A DNA stretch of 64,000 nt, from assembly GCF_003434305.1 (NCBI RefSeq), contig NZ_QKKX01000061.1:1-64000 (forward strand). Reading direction: 5' to 3'. Shown here in pieces: positions 34,586-42,236 of this stretch. The notes beneath the pieces were generated by a model. It was not told the DNA's origin, made no database searches, and saw only the letters and a program-made list of their open reading frames with translations. A program made the position numbers and the translations under genes. The DNA comes from Micromonospora sp. MW-13 (GTDB lineage: Bacteria; Actinomycetota; Actinomycetes; Mycobacteriales; Micromonosporaceae). Each line of letters begins with the position of its first letter. Position 1 is the first letter of the stretch.

Positions 34586-34992
34586 GGGCCGGCGTCACCA
34601 GCCGGCGACGGCGGCCCACGGCGCGGTTGGCATCCGCCGACGGATCCGGGCCCGCCGGTCGGCGTCGGGTAGGCCGGGTCCTGAGCGGGGCGAGCGCCGC
34701 GTCGACATCGATCCGGTGGGGGCGTCAGGCGGGGCTCATGGTGGCCTCCGAAACGCGGGTACTGATGGGGGAGTCAGGATTCACCGATCATAGATATCGA
34801 TGTCTGTGGTCGCAACTTCGCAGGCCGCGACGGATGTGGCCCGGATGGAGCGGGGCAAGGTCAGGTCTTGCGAGAAATCTTAAGTATGTGAATACTTCAG
34901 TTCACTCGACCGGTTCGCACAGATCCGGCCGGGTCCGTCCTCGGGTCCGTCACCCCCGGCGCGACCCGTCACCCCCTTCCGGGAGGTCTTGC
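34586..34992. other. Intergenic region before the secreted protease
   Basis: No convincing gene. After GC-rich sequence the region becomes distinctly AT-richer (34790-34910), which marks the likely protease promoter. AAGTAT (34882-34887) and ATACTT (34892-34897) form a 6-bp dyad with a 4-nt centre that could bind a regulator. GGGTCCGTC occurs twice and CGTCACCCCC twice near 34935-34975. The ribosome site GGGAGG is at 34981-34986. Confidence 0.5.
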
Positions 34993-36045
34993 ATGCGACC
35001 CACAAGGTCATCGCTCCTCCGCGCCGCGTCCGTCGCCGCGGCCGGCACCCTGGTCGCCACCGCGCTGATCGGCGCGCCCGCCCAGGCCGCGCCCTCGCCC
35101 GCCTCGCCCGACGCCGCGGCCAGCCTGGCCGACCGGCTCGGTGACCGCTCGGCCGGTGTGTACGCCGACGCCAGCGGCAAGATGGTCGTCACCGTGACCG
35201 ACGAGGCCGCCGCCCGTCAGGTCCGCGCCGCCGGCGCGACCGCCAAGATGGTCAAGCGCGGCGCCTCGGAGCTCAACCGGGCCACCGCCGAGCTGGAGCG
35301 CTCGGCGAAGATCCCCGGCACCGCGTGGTGGACCGACGCGGTCACCAACCAGGTCGTCATCTCCGTCGACAGCACCGTCACCGGCGCCAAGCTGGAGCGC
35401 GTCAAGGCCGCCGCCGCCCGGACCGGCGGCGCCGTCCGCGTCGAGGCCGAGGCCGGCGTGCTGAGCACCCGGATCTCCGGCGGCCAGGCGATCTACGCCG
35501 CCGGCGGCGGTCGCTGCTCGCTCGGCTTCAACGTCCGCAACAGCGCGGGCACGACCTACTTCCTGACCGCCGGGCACTGCACCAACATCGCCTCGACCTG
35601 GTACTCCAACTCGGGCCAGACCAGCGTCCTGGGCACCCGCGCCGGCAGCAGCTTCCCGGGCAACGACTACGGCATCGTCCGGCACAGCAACTCCGCCAAC
35701 GCGACCGGCAACGTCTCCCTCTACAACGGCAGCTACCGGGACGTCACCGGCGCCGCCAGCGCGTTCGTCGGCCAGTCCGTGCAGCGCTCCGGCAGCACCA
35801 CCGGCCTGCGCAGCGGCTCGGTGAACGCCACCAACGCCACGGTGAACTATGCCGAGGGCAGCGTCTCCGGCCTGATCCGCACCAACGTCTGCGCCGAGCC
35901 GGGCGACAGCGGCGGCTCGCTGTTCAGCGGCAGCAGCGCCGTCGGCCTCACCTCCGGCGGCAGCGGCAACTGCTCCTCCGGCGGCACCACCTACTTCCAG
36001 CCCGTCACCGAGGCGCTGAGCGTCTACGGCGTCAGCATCATCTGA
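34993..36045 (+). CDS. Secreted alpha-lytic/streptogrisin-type serine protease (S1)
   Basis: A 350-residue preproprotease. A signal peptide (about 1-34, ending AQAAPS) and a pro-region (about 40-160) precede the mature chymotrypsin-fold domain starting near ISGGQAIYAAGG. The catalytic triad is visible: His195 in LTAGHC, Asp225 in GNDYG and Ser306 in PGDSGGS. Cys residues near CSLGF/GHC, and NVCAEPGDS/NCSSGG, give the usual disulfides. It would be exported by Sec and self-activate outside the cell, degrading protein nutrients. ATG 34993 with GGGAGG; the open frame extends upstream but only a start here gives a proper signal peptide. Confidence 0.93.
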   Translation: MRPTRSSLLRAASVAAAGTLVATALIGAPAQAAPSPASPDAAASLADRLGDRSAGVYADASGKMVVTVTDEAAARQVRAAGATAKMVKRGASELNRATAELERSAKIPGTAWWTDAVTNQVVISVDSTVTGAKLERVKAAAARTGGAVRVEAEAGVLSTRISGGQAIYAAGGGRCSLGFNVRNSAGTTYFLTAGHCTNIASTWYSNSGQTSVLGTRAGSSFPGNDYGIVRHSNSANATGNVSLYNGSYRDVTGAASAFVGQSVQRSGSTTGLRSGSVNATNATVNYAEGSVSGLIRTNVCAEPGDSGGSLFSGSSAVGLTSGGSGNCSSGGTTYFQPVTEALSVYGVSII

Positions 36046-36064
36046 TCGGTTCGCACCACCCCGC

Positions 36065-36098
36065 GAGGCGGGCCGCCGGGAGTCCGGCGGCCCGCCTC
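36065..36098 (+). terminator. Terminator after the protease gene
   Basis: A 15-bp perfect inverted repeat (36065-36079 / 36084-36098) with a 4-nt GAGT loop, 20 nt after the stop codon. Confidence 0.85.
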
Positions 36099-36164
36099 CG
36101 GCGTACCGGGAGAAGGCGCCCAATCGCCGCCGAGGAGCGCGTCCGGCGTTGGCCGAGGGCCCCG

Positions 36165-36338
36165 TCACGGTGCGCCCCCCGCTCCCCGCCGGCCACGACC
36201 GAGGGCCAGCACCGCCAGCAGCGGGCCGAGCGCCTCGGCCCCGGCCGTGACCCGCTCGGCCAGGCCGAGCCGGGCCCCGCCGTTGACCAGCGCGGTGGCG
36301 CGGGACGCGGGGCCGGCCGGGGTGCGACCGGCCGCCAC
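36165..36338 (-). CDS. Possible small ORF, 57 residues, unknown
   Basis: I do not recognise this frame. In the 412-nt gap between protease and aspS, the minus strand from GTG 36338 to TGA 36165 is open with strong GC bias at third positions and plausible amino-acid use (NGGARLGLAERV, then ALGPLLAVLALG), unlike the Arg/Pro-rich shadow frames around it. It could be a short protein, the C-terminal remnant of a lost gene, or chance. There is no clear ribosome site. Confidence 0.2.
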   Translation of the reverse strand: MAAGRTPAGPASRATALVNGGARLGLAERVTAGAEALGPLLAVLALGRGRRGAGGAP

Positions 36339-36457
36339 CGGGCTCGCCCGGGTGGCGGCGCCGTCCGGGTGCCGTCAGCCGCCCGGTGGCGGCGGGGGGC
36401 GGGGCGCCCTGACAGAATGCGGGGGCAGACCGACCGCAGACGAGGGAGACGCAAGCC

Positions 36458-38263
36458 GTGATCCGTACCCATGACGCCGGCAGCCTGCGCGCGACGGACG
36501 CCGGCACCACGGTGACGCTCGCCGGGTGGGTGGCCCGCCGGCGCGACCACGGCGGTGTCATCTTCGTCGACCTGCGCGACGGCTCCGGCATCGTCCAGGT
36601 GGTCTTCCGCGAGGAGGACGCGCACGCGCTGCGCAACGAGTTCTGCGTGAAGGTGACCGGCGAGGTGACCCGCCGCCCCGAGGGCAACGAGAACCCGGAG
36701 CTGCCGACCGGCGAGATCGAGGTGACCGCCAGCGAGCTGGAGGTGCTCTCGGAGGCCGCGCCGCTGCCGCTGCCCGTCGACGACCAGATCGAGGCCGGCG
36801 ACGACATCCGGCTCAAGTACCGCTACCTCGACCTGCGCCGCGGCGGCCCGGCGAAGGCGATGCGGCTGCGCTCGCGGGCCAACCAGCTCGCCCGGGGCGT
36901 GCTGCACTCCCGGGACTTCCTGGAGATCGAGACTCCGACGCTGACCCGGTCCACCCCGGAGGGTGCCCGCGACTTCCTGGTCCCGGTCCGACTCCAGCCG
37001 GGTAGCTGGTACGCCCTGCCGCAGTCCCCGCAGCTTTTCAAGCAGCTGCTGATGGTCGGCGGCATGGAGCGGTACTACCAGATCGCCCGCTGCTACCGGG
37101 ACGAGGACTTCCGCGCCGACCGGCAGCCGGAGTTCACCCAGCTCGACATCGAGATGTCCTTCGTCACCGAGGACGACGTGATCGACCTCGGCGAGGCGAT
37201 CGTCTCGGCGCTGTGGAAGGACCTCGCCGGCCACGAGATCTCCCGGCCGATCCCGCGGATCACCTGGCACGACGCCATGGCCCGGTACGGCTCCGACAAG
37301 CCGGACCTGCGTTACGGCGTCGAGCTGACCGAGCTGACCGACTACCTGCGCGGGACCGCGTTCCGGGTCTTCGCCGGCGCGATCGACGCGGGCGGGTACG
37401 TCGGCGCGGTGGTCATGCCGGGCGGGGCGGGCCAGAGCCGCAAGGAGCTGGACGGCTGGCAGGACTGGGCGAAGGCGCGCGGGGCCAGGGGCCTGGCGTA
37501 CGTGGTGCTCGACGCCGAGACCGGCGAGGCGCGTGGCCCGGTGGCGAAGAACCTCTCCGCCGAGCACCTGGCCGGGCTGGCCGACGCGGTCGGCGCGAAG
37601 CCGGGCGACGCGGTCTTCTTCGCGGCCAGCGCCGACGCGCGGGAGGCGCAGGAGCTGCTCGGCGCGGCCCGGATCGAGATCGCCAAGCGGGCCAAGCTGA
37701 TCGACGAGTCCGCCTGGGCGTTCTGCTGGGTGGTCGACGCCCCCATGTTCGAAAAGACCGACGAGGGTGGCTGGACGGCCGTGCACCACCCGTTCACGTC
37801 CCCGAACGCCGAGTGGGTCGACCGGTTCGAGGAGGCCCCGGACCGGGCCCTGGCGTACGCGTACGACATCGTCTGCAACGGCAACGAGATCGGCGGCGGC
37901 TCGATCCGTATCCACCGGGGCGACGTGCAGCAGCGGGTGTTCGACCTGCTCGGCATCACCCCCGAGGAGGCGCAGGACAAGTTCGGCTTCCTGCTGGAGG
38001 CGTTCAAGTACGGCGCCCCGCCGCACGGCGGCATCGCGTTCGGCTGGGACCGGGTCTGCATGCTGCTGACCGGTGCGGACTCGATCCGCGAGGTCATCGC
38101 GTTCCCGAAGACCCGGGGCGGGTTCGACCCGCTGACCGGTGCGCCCACGCCGATCACCGGGCAGCAGCGCGCCGAGGCGGGCATCGACGCCAAGCCGAAG
38201 CCGGCCGCCGCCGCGCACACCGGCACCGCCGGCCCGGCCGCCCCGGTGGCGGACCCGGTCTGA
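36458..38263 (+). CDS. aspS: Aspartate--tRNA ligase
   Basis: A 601-residue bacterial-type class II synthetase. It has an N-terminal OB anticodon domain (VTLAGWVARRRDHGGVIFVDLRDG region), motif 2 in QIARCYRDEDFRADRQPEFTQ, the bacterial GAD insertion (about 300-410) and motif 3 in GGIAFGWDRVCMLL. An Ala/Pro-rich extension of about 30 residues closes the protein. GTG 36458 with GAGGGAGA. Whether it also charges tRNA-Asn cannot be judged here. hisS and aspS are close neighbours in many actinomycetes; here about 17 kb separates them. Confidence 0.96.
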   Translation: MIRTHDAGSLRATDAGTTVTLAGWVARRRDHGGVIFVDLRDGSGIVQVVFREEDAHALRNEFCVKVTGEVTRRPEGNENPELPTGEIEVTASELEVLSEAAPLPLPVDDQIEAGDDIRLKYRYLDLRRGGPAKAMRLRSRANQLARGVLHSRDFLEIETPTLTRSTPEGARDFLVPVRLQPGSWYALPQSPQLFKQLLMVGGMERYYQIARCYRDEDFRADRQPEFTQLDIEMSFVTEDDVIDLGEAIVSALWKDLAGHEISRPIPRITWHDAMARYGSDKPDLRYGVELTELTDYLRGTAFRVFAGAIDAGGYVGAVVMPGGAGQSRKELDGWQDWAKARGARGLAYVVLDAETGEARGPVAKNLSAEHLAGLADAVGAKPGDAVFFAASADAREAQELLGAARIEIAKRAKLIDESAWAFCWVVDAPMFEKTDEGGWTAVHHPFTSPNAEWVDRFEEAPDRALAYAYDIVCNGNEIGGGSIRIHRGDVQQRVFDLLGITPEEAQDKFGFLLEAFKYGAPPHGGIAFGWDRVCMLLTGADSIREVIAFPKTRGGFDPLTGAPTPITGQQRAEAGIDAKPKPAAAAHTGTAGPAAPVADPV

Positions 38264-38284
38264 GGCGGTCTTTCGCAGGGTGCA

Positions 38285-38312
38285 GCGGGGCGTCGCCGAG
38301 GTGGCGCCCCGC
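38285..38312 (+). terminator. Hairpin after aspS
   Basis: GCGGGGCG (38285-38292) pairs with CGCCCCGC (38305-38312) over a 12-nt loop, 22 nt after the aspS stop. It is a modest stem and may only attenuate. Confidence 0.45.
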
Positions 38313-38332
38313 CGCCGTGGAGGGGGAGACGC

Positions 38333-39148
38333 GTGACGCTGCTCGTGGTGGGTGCCAGCGGGTACCTCGGCGCCGAGGTGTGCCGGCAGGCCGTCGCGGC
38401 GGGCCGGCGGGTGCTCGGCACGTACCACGCCAACCCCGTCGAGCTGGCCGGGGTCGAGGCGCACCGGCTCGACGTGACCGACCGGGCCGCCGTGCGCGCG
38501 CTGGTCGCGGCCGTGCAGCCCGCCGCCGTGGTGAGCACCCCCTACCGGTACGACGACTGGACGGTCACGGCCGACGGGGCGGCCCACGTCGCGTACGCCG
38601 CCGCCGAGGCGGGCGCCCGGCTGGTGCACCTGTCCAGCGACGCGCTGCACGCCGGCCGGCCCGAGCCGTACGCCGACGACGAGGTGCCCACCCCGGTCTT
38701 CGCGTACGGGGCGGCGAAGGCGGCGGCGGAGACCGCGGTGCGGGCCGTCGACCCGGGGGCCGCGCTGGTGCGTACCTCGTTGATCGTCGGCGACGAGCGG
38801 AGCAAGCAGATCCGGCTCTGCCTGGACGCCCTCGCCGGCCGGATGAGCCTGTTCACCGACGAGATCCGCTGCCCGGTCGACGTGGCCGACCTGGCCGCCG
38901 CCGTGCTGGAGCTGGTGGCGGGCGACCACGCCGGCCCGCTCAACGTGGCCGGCCCGGAGGCGGTCAGCCGCGCCGAGCTGGGGCTGCTGGTGGCCCGCCG
39001 GTTCGGCGTCGACCCGGCCGGCCTGAGGACCGCCACCAGCGCCGCGTCGGGCCTGCTCCGGCCCACCGAGGTACGCCTCGACAGCGCCCGGGCCGCCGGC
39101 CTGCTGCGCACCCGCCTGCGCGGGATCACCGAACTCCTCGCCCCCTGA
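38333..39148 (+). CDS. RmlD-like NAD(P)-dependent sugar reductase/epimerase
   Basis: A 271-residue extended SDR. The N-terminal cofactor motif is VVGASGYLGAEV, followed by a short HRLDVTDRAAV stretch, a Tyr-x3-Lys pair in FAYGAAKAAAE (about residues 124-134), and a C-terminal region (PLNVAGPEAVSRAELG) as in dTDP-4-dehydrorhamnose reductases. The substrate is unknown. GTG 38333 has GGGGGAGA. It lies alone between aspS and the operator at 39177, so its partner pathway is not visible here. Confidence 0.82.
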   Translation: MTLLVVGASGYLGAEVCRQAVAAGRRVLGTYHANPVELAGVEAHRLDVTDRAAVRALVAAVQPAAVVSTPYRYDDWTVTADGAAHVAYAAAEAGARLVHLSSDALHAGRPEPYADDEVPTPVFAYGAAKAAAETAVRAVDPGAALVRTSLIVGDERSKQIRLCLDALAGRMSLFTDEIRCPVDVADLAAAVLELVAGDHAGPLNVAGPEAVSRAELGLLVARRFGVDPAGLRTATSAASGLLRPTEVRLDSARAAGLLRTRLRGITELLAP

Positions 39149-39176
39149 GCGTCCCACCCGCCAACTGTCAGGTGCC

Positions 39177-39217
39177 GCACACTTTCTATGCACAAAACTT
39201 GTGCATAGAAAGTGTGC
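39177..39217. promoter_or_regulatory. 19-bp perfect-arm operator palindrome
   Basis: Arms 39177-39195 and 39199-39217 are exactly complementary over 19 bp with a 3-nt centre (AAC). The core TATGCACAA/TTGTGCATA recurs as a half-site just downstream (39214-39230, TGTGCATAGCTATTGTG). It is AT-rich in a GC-rich genome and ends 18 nt before the ArsR-type regulator start, as expected for an autoregulatory operator. Confidence 0.85.
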
Positions 39218-39234
39218 ATAGCTATTGTGCAGGC

Positions 39235-39828
39235 ATGGACAGCAAAACCCCGCCAGGAGCGCCCCGCGCCGTCCGGCTGGATCACCGACAGGTGCGGGTG
39301 CTGGCGCACCCGATGCGGCTACGGCTGCTCGGCGCGCTACGAATCGGCGGCCCGGCGACCGCCACGGCCCTCGCCGGGAAGCTCGACACCAACACCGGCG
39401 CCACCAGCTACCACCTGCGGCAGCTCGCCGAGGTGGGGCTGGTCGTCGAGGACCCGGATCGGGCCACCGGCCGGCAGCGCTGGTGGCGCGCCGCGCACGA
39501 CGTGACCAACTGGGATCCGACGGACTTCGACGACGACCCGGACGCCCGGGCCGCGATCGAGTGGATCCAGGCTGACCAGGTGCGGCTGCTCGTCGAGCAG
39601 GCCGAGCGGTGGTTCGCCGCCCGCCAGGACTGGTCTCCCGCGTGGCGGGACGCCGCCGGCATGAGCGACACCCTGCTCCACCTGGGGCCGGACCGGCTCC
39701 AGGCGCTCGAAGCGGAAATGCGGCAGGTTCTCCTGCGCTACCGCGAGGAGTCCGCCCCCGACGAGCCGGACGCCCAGCCGGTGCAGGTCTTCCTGGCCGC
39801 GTACCCGATGACCGGTCAGACCCGGTGA
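39235..39828 (+). CDS. ArsR/HTH_20-family transcriptional regulator
   Basis: A 197-residue regulator with an N-terminal winged-helix domain (about 20-95): VRVLAHPMRLRLLGAL, ALAGKLDTNTGATSYHLRQL (recognition helix) and a GRQRWW wing. The C-terminal helical region (about 100-195) is acidic and lacks the metal-binding Cys motif of ArsR/SmtB, so it likely senses an organic ligand. ATG 39235 directly follows the large palindrome at 39177-39217. Its stop overlaps the MFS gene (GTGA), so the two form a repressor-exporter operon. Confidence 0.87.
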   Translation: MDSKTPPGAPRAVRLDHRQVRVLAHPMRLRLLGALRIGGPATATALAGKLDTNTGATSYHLRQLAEVGLVVEDPDRATGRQRWWRAAHDVTNWDPTDFDDDPDARAAIEWIQADQVRLLVEQAERWFAARQDWSPAWRDAAGMSDTLLHLGPDRLQALEAEMRQVLLRYREESAPDEPDAQPVQVFLAAYPMTGQTR

Positions 39829-41198
39829 GCGTCCTCACCGTACGCCAGGTCCGGTTCCGCTACCTGGCCCTCTACGCCCTGCGCTGGCTGCCGTCCGGCC
39901 TGCTGATCCCGGTCATGATCCTGCTGATGCAGGAGCGCGGCCTGTCGCTGTCCCAGATCGGCCTGGCCGTCACCGCCCAGGGCCTGGTGGTGCTGGCGCT
40001 GGAGTTGCCCACCGGCGGCATGGCCGACGCGCTGGGCCGCAAGCCCGTGCTGGTCACCGCCGGGGTGCTCAACCTGGTCTCCCTGGCGCTGTTCGCGGTG
40101 GCCGACTCCGTCGCCCTGTTCTTCCTCGTCTTCGCGGTGCAGGGGGCCTACCGGGCGCTGGACAGCGGCCCCCTGGAGTCCTGGTACGTCGACGCCACCC
40201 TGGCCGCCGACCCCGAGGCCGAGTACGAGCGCGGCCTCGGTCACGCCGGCACGGTCGCCGGCGTGGCCATCGCCGTCGGCGCGCTGCTCAGCGGTGGCCT
40301 GATCGCGCTCGGCCCGGTCGGCCCGGTGAGCGCGCTGACCGGGCCGGTGCTGGTCGCCCTCGCGTTGCAGGCGGTGGCGTTGGCCGCGCTGCTGGCGCTG
40401 CTGGTCGAGGTCCGGCCCGGCCGGGGATCGGGGGCGCTGCGGGCCTCGGTCGCCGAGGCGCCCCGGATGGTCGGGCAGGCGTTCGGGCTGCTGCGCCGCT
40501 CCCGGGTGCTGCTCGCCCTGGTCGCGGTGGAGCTGTTCTGGGGCTTCGGGATGGTCACCTTCGAGTCGCTGCTGCCCGTCCGGCTCGCCGAGGTGGTCGG
40601 TGACCCCGAGCGGGCCGCCGCGCTGCTCGGCCCGGCCAGCTCCGCCGCCTGGCTCGCCTCGGCCGCCGGTGCCGCGCTCACCCCGCTGCTGCTGCGCTGG
40701 CCGGGCGCCGCGCCGGGCGCCGCGCTGCTGCGGGTCCTCCAGGGCGCGACCGTGGTCGGGATGGGGCTGCTCGCCGGCCCGGTCGGGGTGCTGGTGGCGT
40801 ACCTGGCCTGCTACACCGTGCACGGCGCGTCGAATCCGCTGCACCTGGGGCTGCTGCACCGGCAGGTCGACGGCCCGTACCGGACCAGCGTGCTCTCGCT
40901 GAACTCGATGATGGGGCAGTCCGCCGGGGCGCTCGGCGCGGTGGTGCTGACCGCGCTGGCCGACGCCACCAGCGTCGGCACGGCGATGCTGGTCGGTGCG
41001 GTGGCGCTCGCCCTGGCCGCGCCGCTCTACCTGCCGGCGTGGCGGGCCGCCCGTCGCGCGGCACCCACCCCCGCGGCCGGTCCGCCGGCCGGTCCCGTGG
41101 CCGGACCGCTGCCCGGTCCCGACGGCGGGCCCGCCGGGACCGCACTCGTTACCGCGGCCGCCGGTGCGCCCGCGCCCGCCCCTACTGCGGCGCGGTGA
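39825..41198 (+). CDS. MFS transporter (12-helix exporter)
   Basis: A 457-residue transporter with about 12 helices, MFS motif A-like GGMADALGRKPVLV between helices 2 and 3, and a Pro/Gly/Ala-rich cytoplasmic tail (about 415-457). GTG 39825 overlaps the regulator stop by 4 nt. It probably exports the compound sensed by the upstream ArsR-type repressor; the substrate is unknown. Confidence 0.88.
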   Translation: MSVLTVRQVRFRYLALYALRWLPSGLLIPVMILLMQERGLSLSQIGLAVTAQGLVVLALELPTGGMADALGRKPVLVTAGVLNLVSLALFAVADSVALFFLVFAVQGAYRALDSGPLESWYVDATLAADPEAEYERGLGHAGTVAGVAIAVGALLSGGLIALGPVGPVSALTGPVLVALALQAVALAALLALLVEVRPGRGSGALRASVAEAPRMVGQAFGLLRRSRVLLALVAVELFWGFGMVTFESLLPVRLAEVVGDPERAAALLGPASSAAWLASAAGAALTPLLLRWPGAAPGAALLRVLQGATVVGMGLLAGPVGVLVAYLACYTVHGASNPLHLGLLHRQVDGPYRTSVLSLNSMMGQSAGALGAVVLTALADATSVGTAMLVGAVALALAAPLYLPAWRAARRAAPTPAAGPPAGPVAGPLPGPDGGPAGTALVTAAAGAPAPAPTAAR

Positions 41199-41287
41199 GC
41201 GGGGCGCACCTTCGGCACCAGAGAACCCGGCCGGTGCACCGGGGACGTCGGCCGGCCGGGCGCCGGCCCGGATGGAAGGAGCCAACC

Positions 41288-41857
41288 GTGGGAGGGATCA
41301 CCTCCGGGTATCCGGTCCGGTTGAGCGGGCCGCGCTGCGCGCTGCGCGAGGCCGAGGACGGCGACGTCGCCGCGTTGCACGGGCTGACCGTCGATCCCCG
41401 CGTCCACGAGCGGTCGCTGGACGAGAGCACGCCGACCCTGGACGAGGTCCGCGCCGCCGTGCCGGCGTGGCGCGACGAGGCGCGGCGCGAGCCGCGGTCC
41501 CGCTACCGGCTGGTCGCCGTCGCGGCCACCGGACTGGTGGGCCTGGGCACCCTGACCGTCGACAGCGTCGCGTACCGACGCGGCGAGATCGGGTACGTGG
41601 TCCATCCCGACCACTGGGGTCGGGGCCTTGCCACCGACATCGCCGGACTGCTGCTGCGGCTCGGATTCGACCGGCTGGGGCTGCACCGGATCGAGGCGAC
41701 CACCCGGCCGGACCATGTCGCCTCCCGCCGGGTGCTGGAGAAGGTCGGGATGCGCCGGGAGGGGATCAGCCGGGACCACCTCCTGGTCCGGGGCCGGTGG
41801 TGGGACTCGGTGCGGTACGCCGTCCTGGCCACGGACCGGTCACCGACCGGTGACTGA
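41288..41857 (+). CDS. GNAT-family N-acetyltransferase (RimJ/RimL-like)
   Basis: A 189-residue GNAT. It has GPRCALREAEDGDVAAL at the N-terminus, a acetyl-CoA motif (VHPDHWGRGLATDIAGLLL, Q/R-x2-G-x-G/A region), and the RIEATTRPDHVASRRVLEKVGM block typical of the RimJ/L group that acetylates amines on proteins or small molecules. GTG 41288 has GGAAGGAG. The target cannot be told. Confidence 0.85.
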   Translation: MGGITSGYPVRLSGPRCALREAEDGDVAALHGLTVDPRVHERSLDESTPTLDEVRAAVPAWRDEARREPRSRYRLVAVAATGLVGLGTLTVDSVAYRRGEIGYVVHPDHWGRGLATDIAGLLLRLGFDRLGLHRIEATTRPDHVASRRVLEKVGMRREGISRDHLLVRGRWWDSVRYAVLATDRSPTGD

Positions 41858-41945
41858 GCCGGCCCGTCCCTGGTGGAGATTGGCGATCGGACCGGTTGGG
41901 TACATCAGGCGGCGACCCACTGGGAACCCCCACCGGAGGACCGAC

Positions 41946-42158
41946 ATGCTCGCCATTCTCGCGGCCATCGTCTTCGGCTTCGCCCTGTTGATCGACCTGC
42001 TCGACACCAGCTTCGGCGCGCCGGACCTGTTCAACGTGCACACCCTGCTGATGCTCGGTCTGCTGCTGCTCTCCCTGTACCTCGCCGGGGTCGGCAGCGG
42101 CCCGCGCGGCGGTGGCGGCGGACGCTGGTACCGGGGCCGGCGCCCCGGCCGAGGCTGA
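41946..42158 (+). CDS. Small membrane protein, unknown function
   Basis: A 70-residue protein not recognised further. Two hydrophobic segments (about residues 3-20 and 30-48) are separated by a short DTSFGAPDLFN loop; a Gly/Arg-rich basic tail (about 50-70) follows. The ATG has CGGAGGA 6-12 nt upstream. Third-position GC and the membrane pattern support real coding. A 7-bp hairpin follows the stop directly. Confidence 0.65.
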   Translation: MLAILAAIVFGFALLIDLLDTSFGAPDLFNVHTLLMLGLLLLSLYLAGVGSGPRGGGGGRWYRGRRPGRG

Positions 42159-42177
42159 CCGGAATCGATCATTCCGG
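42159..42177 (+). terminator. Hairpin after the small membrane protein gene
   Basis: CCGGAAT (42159-42165) and ATTCCGG (42171-42177) are a 7-bp inverted repeat with a 5-nt loop, starting at the base after the stop codon. Confidence 0.45.
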
Positions 42178-42220
42178 GCCGGGTCCGCGCCGCAGTTCCG
42201 GCGGCGCCGACCCGGCCCGG

Positions 42221-42236
42221 TACTGTCTTCCTGATG
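42221..42236 (+). promoter_or_regulatory. Leaderless promoter of rarA
   Basis: TACTGT at 42221-42226 lies 7 nt before the rarA ATG (42234), with no Shine-Dalgarno sequence between them, which is the actinobacterial leaderless pattern. TTCCGG (42196-42201) is a weak -35. Confidence 0.5.

Larger units (their letters stand above)
36046..36457. other. Intergenic region before aspS
   Basis: It contains the protease terminator (36065-36098), the doubtful small ORF on the minus strand (36165-36338), and the aspS leader with GAGGGAGA at about 36442-36449. I see no other element. Confidence 0.5.

Noticed and set aside
36038..39838. 1266-residue minus-strand open frame
   Set aside because: It is antisense to aspS and neighbours, Arg/Pro/Gly-rich and has no domain; a typical shadow frame in a high-GC genome.
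41288..42158. GNAT and small membrane protein as part of the MFS operon
   Set aside because: Gaps of about 90 nt and own ribosome sites; operon membership cannot be supported.
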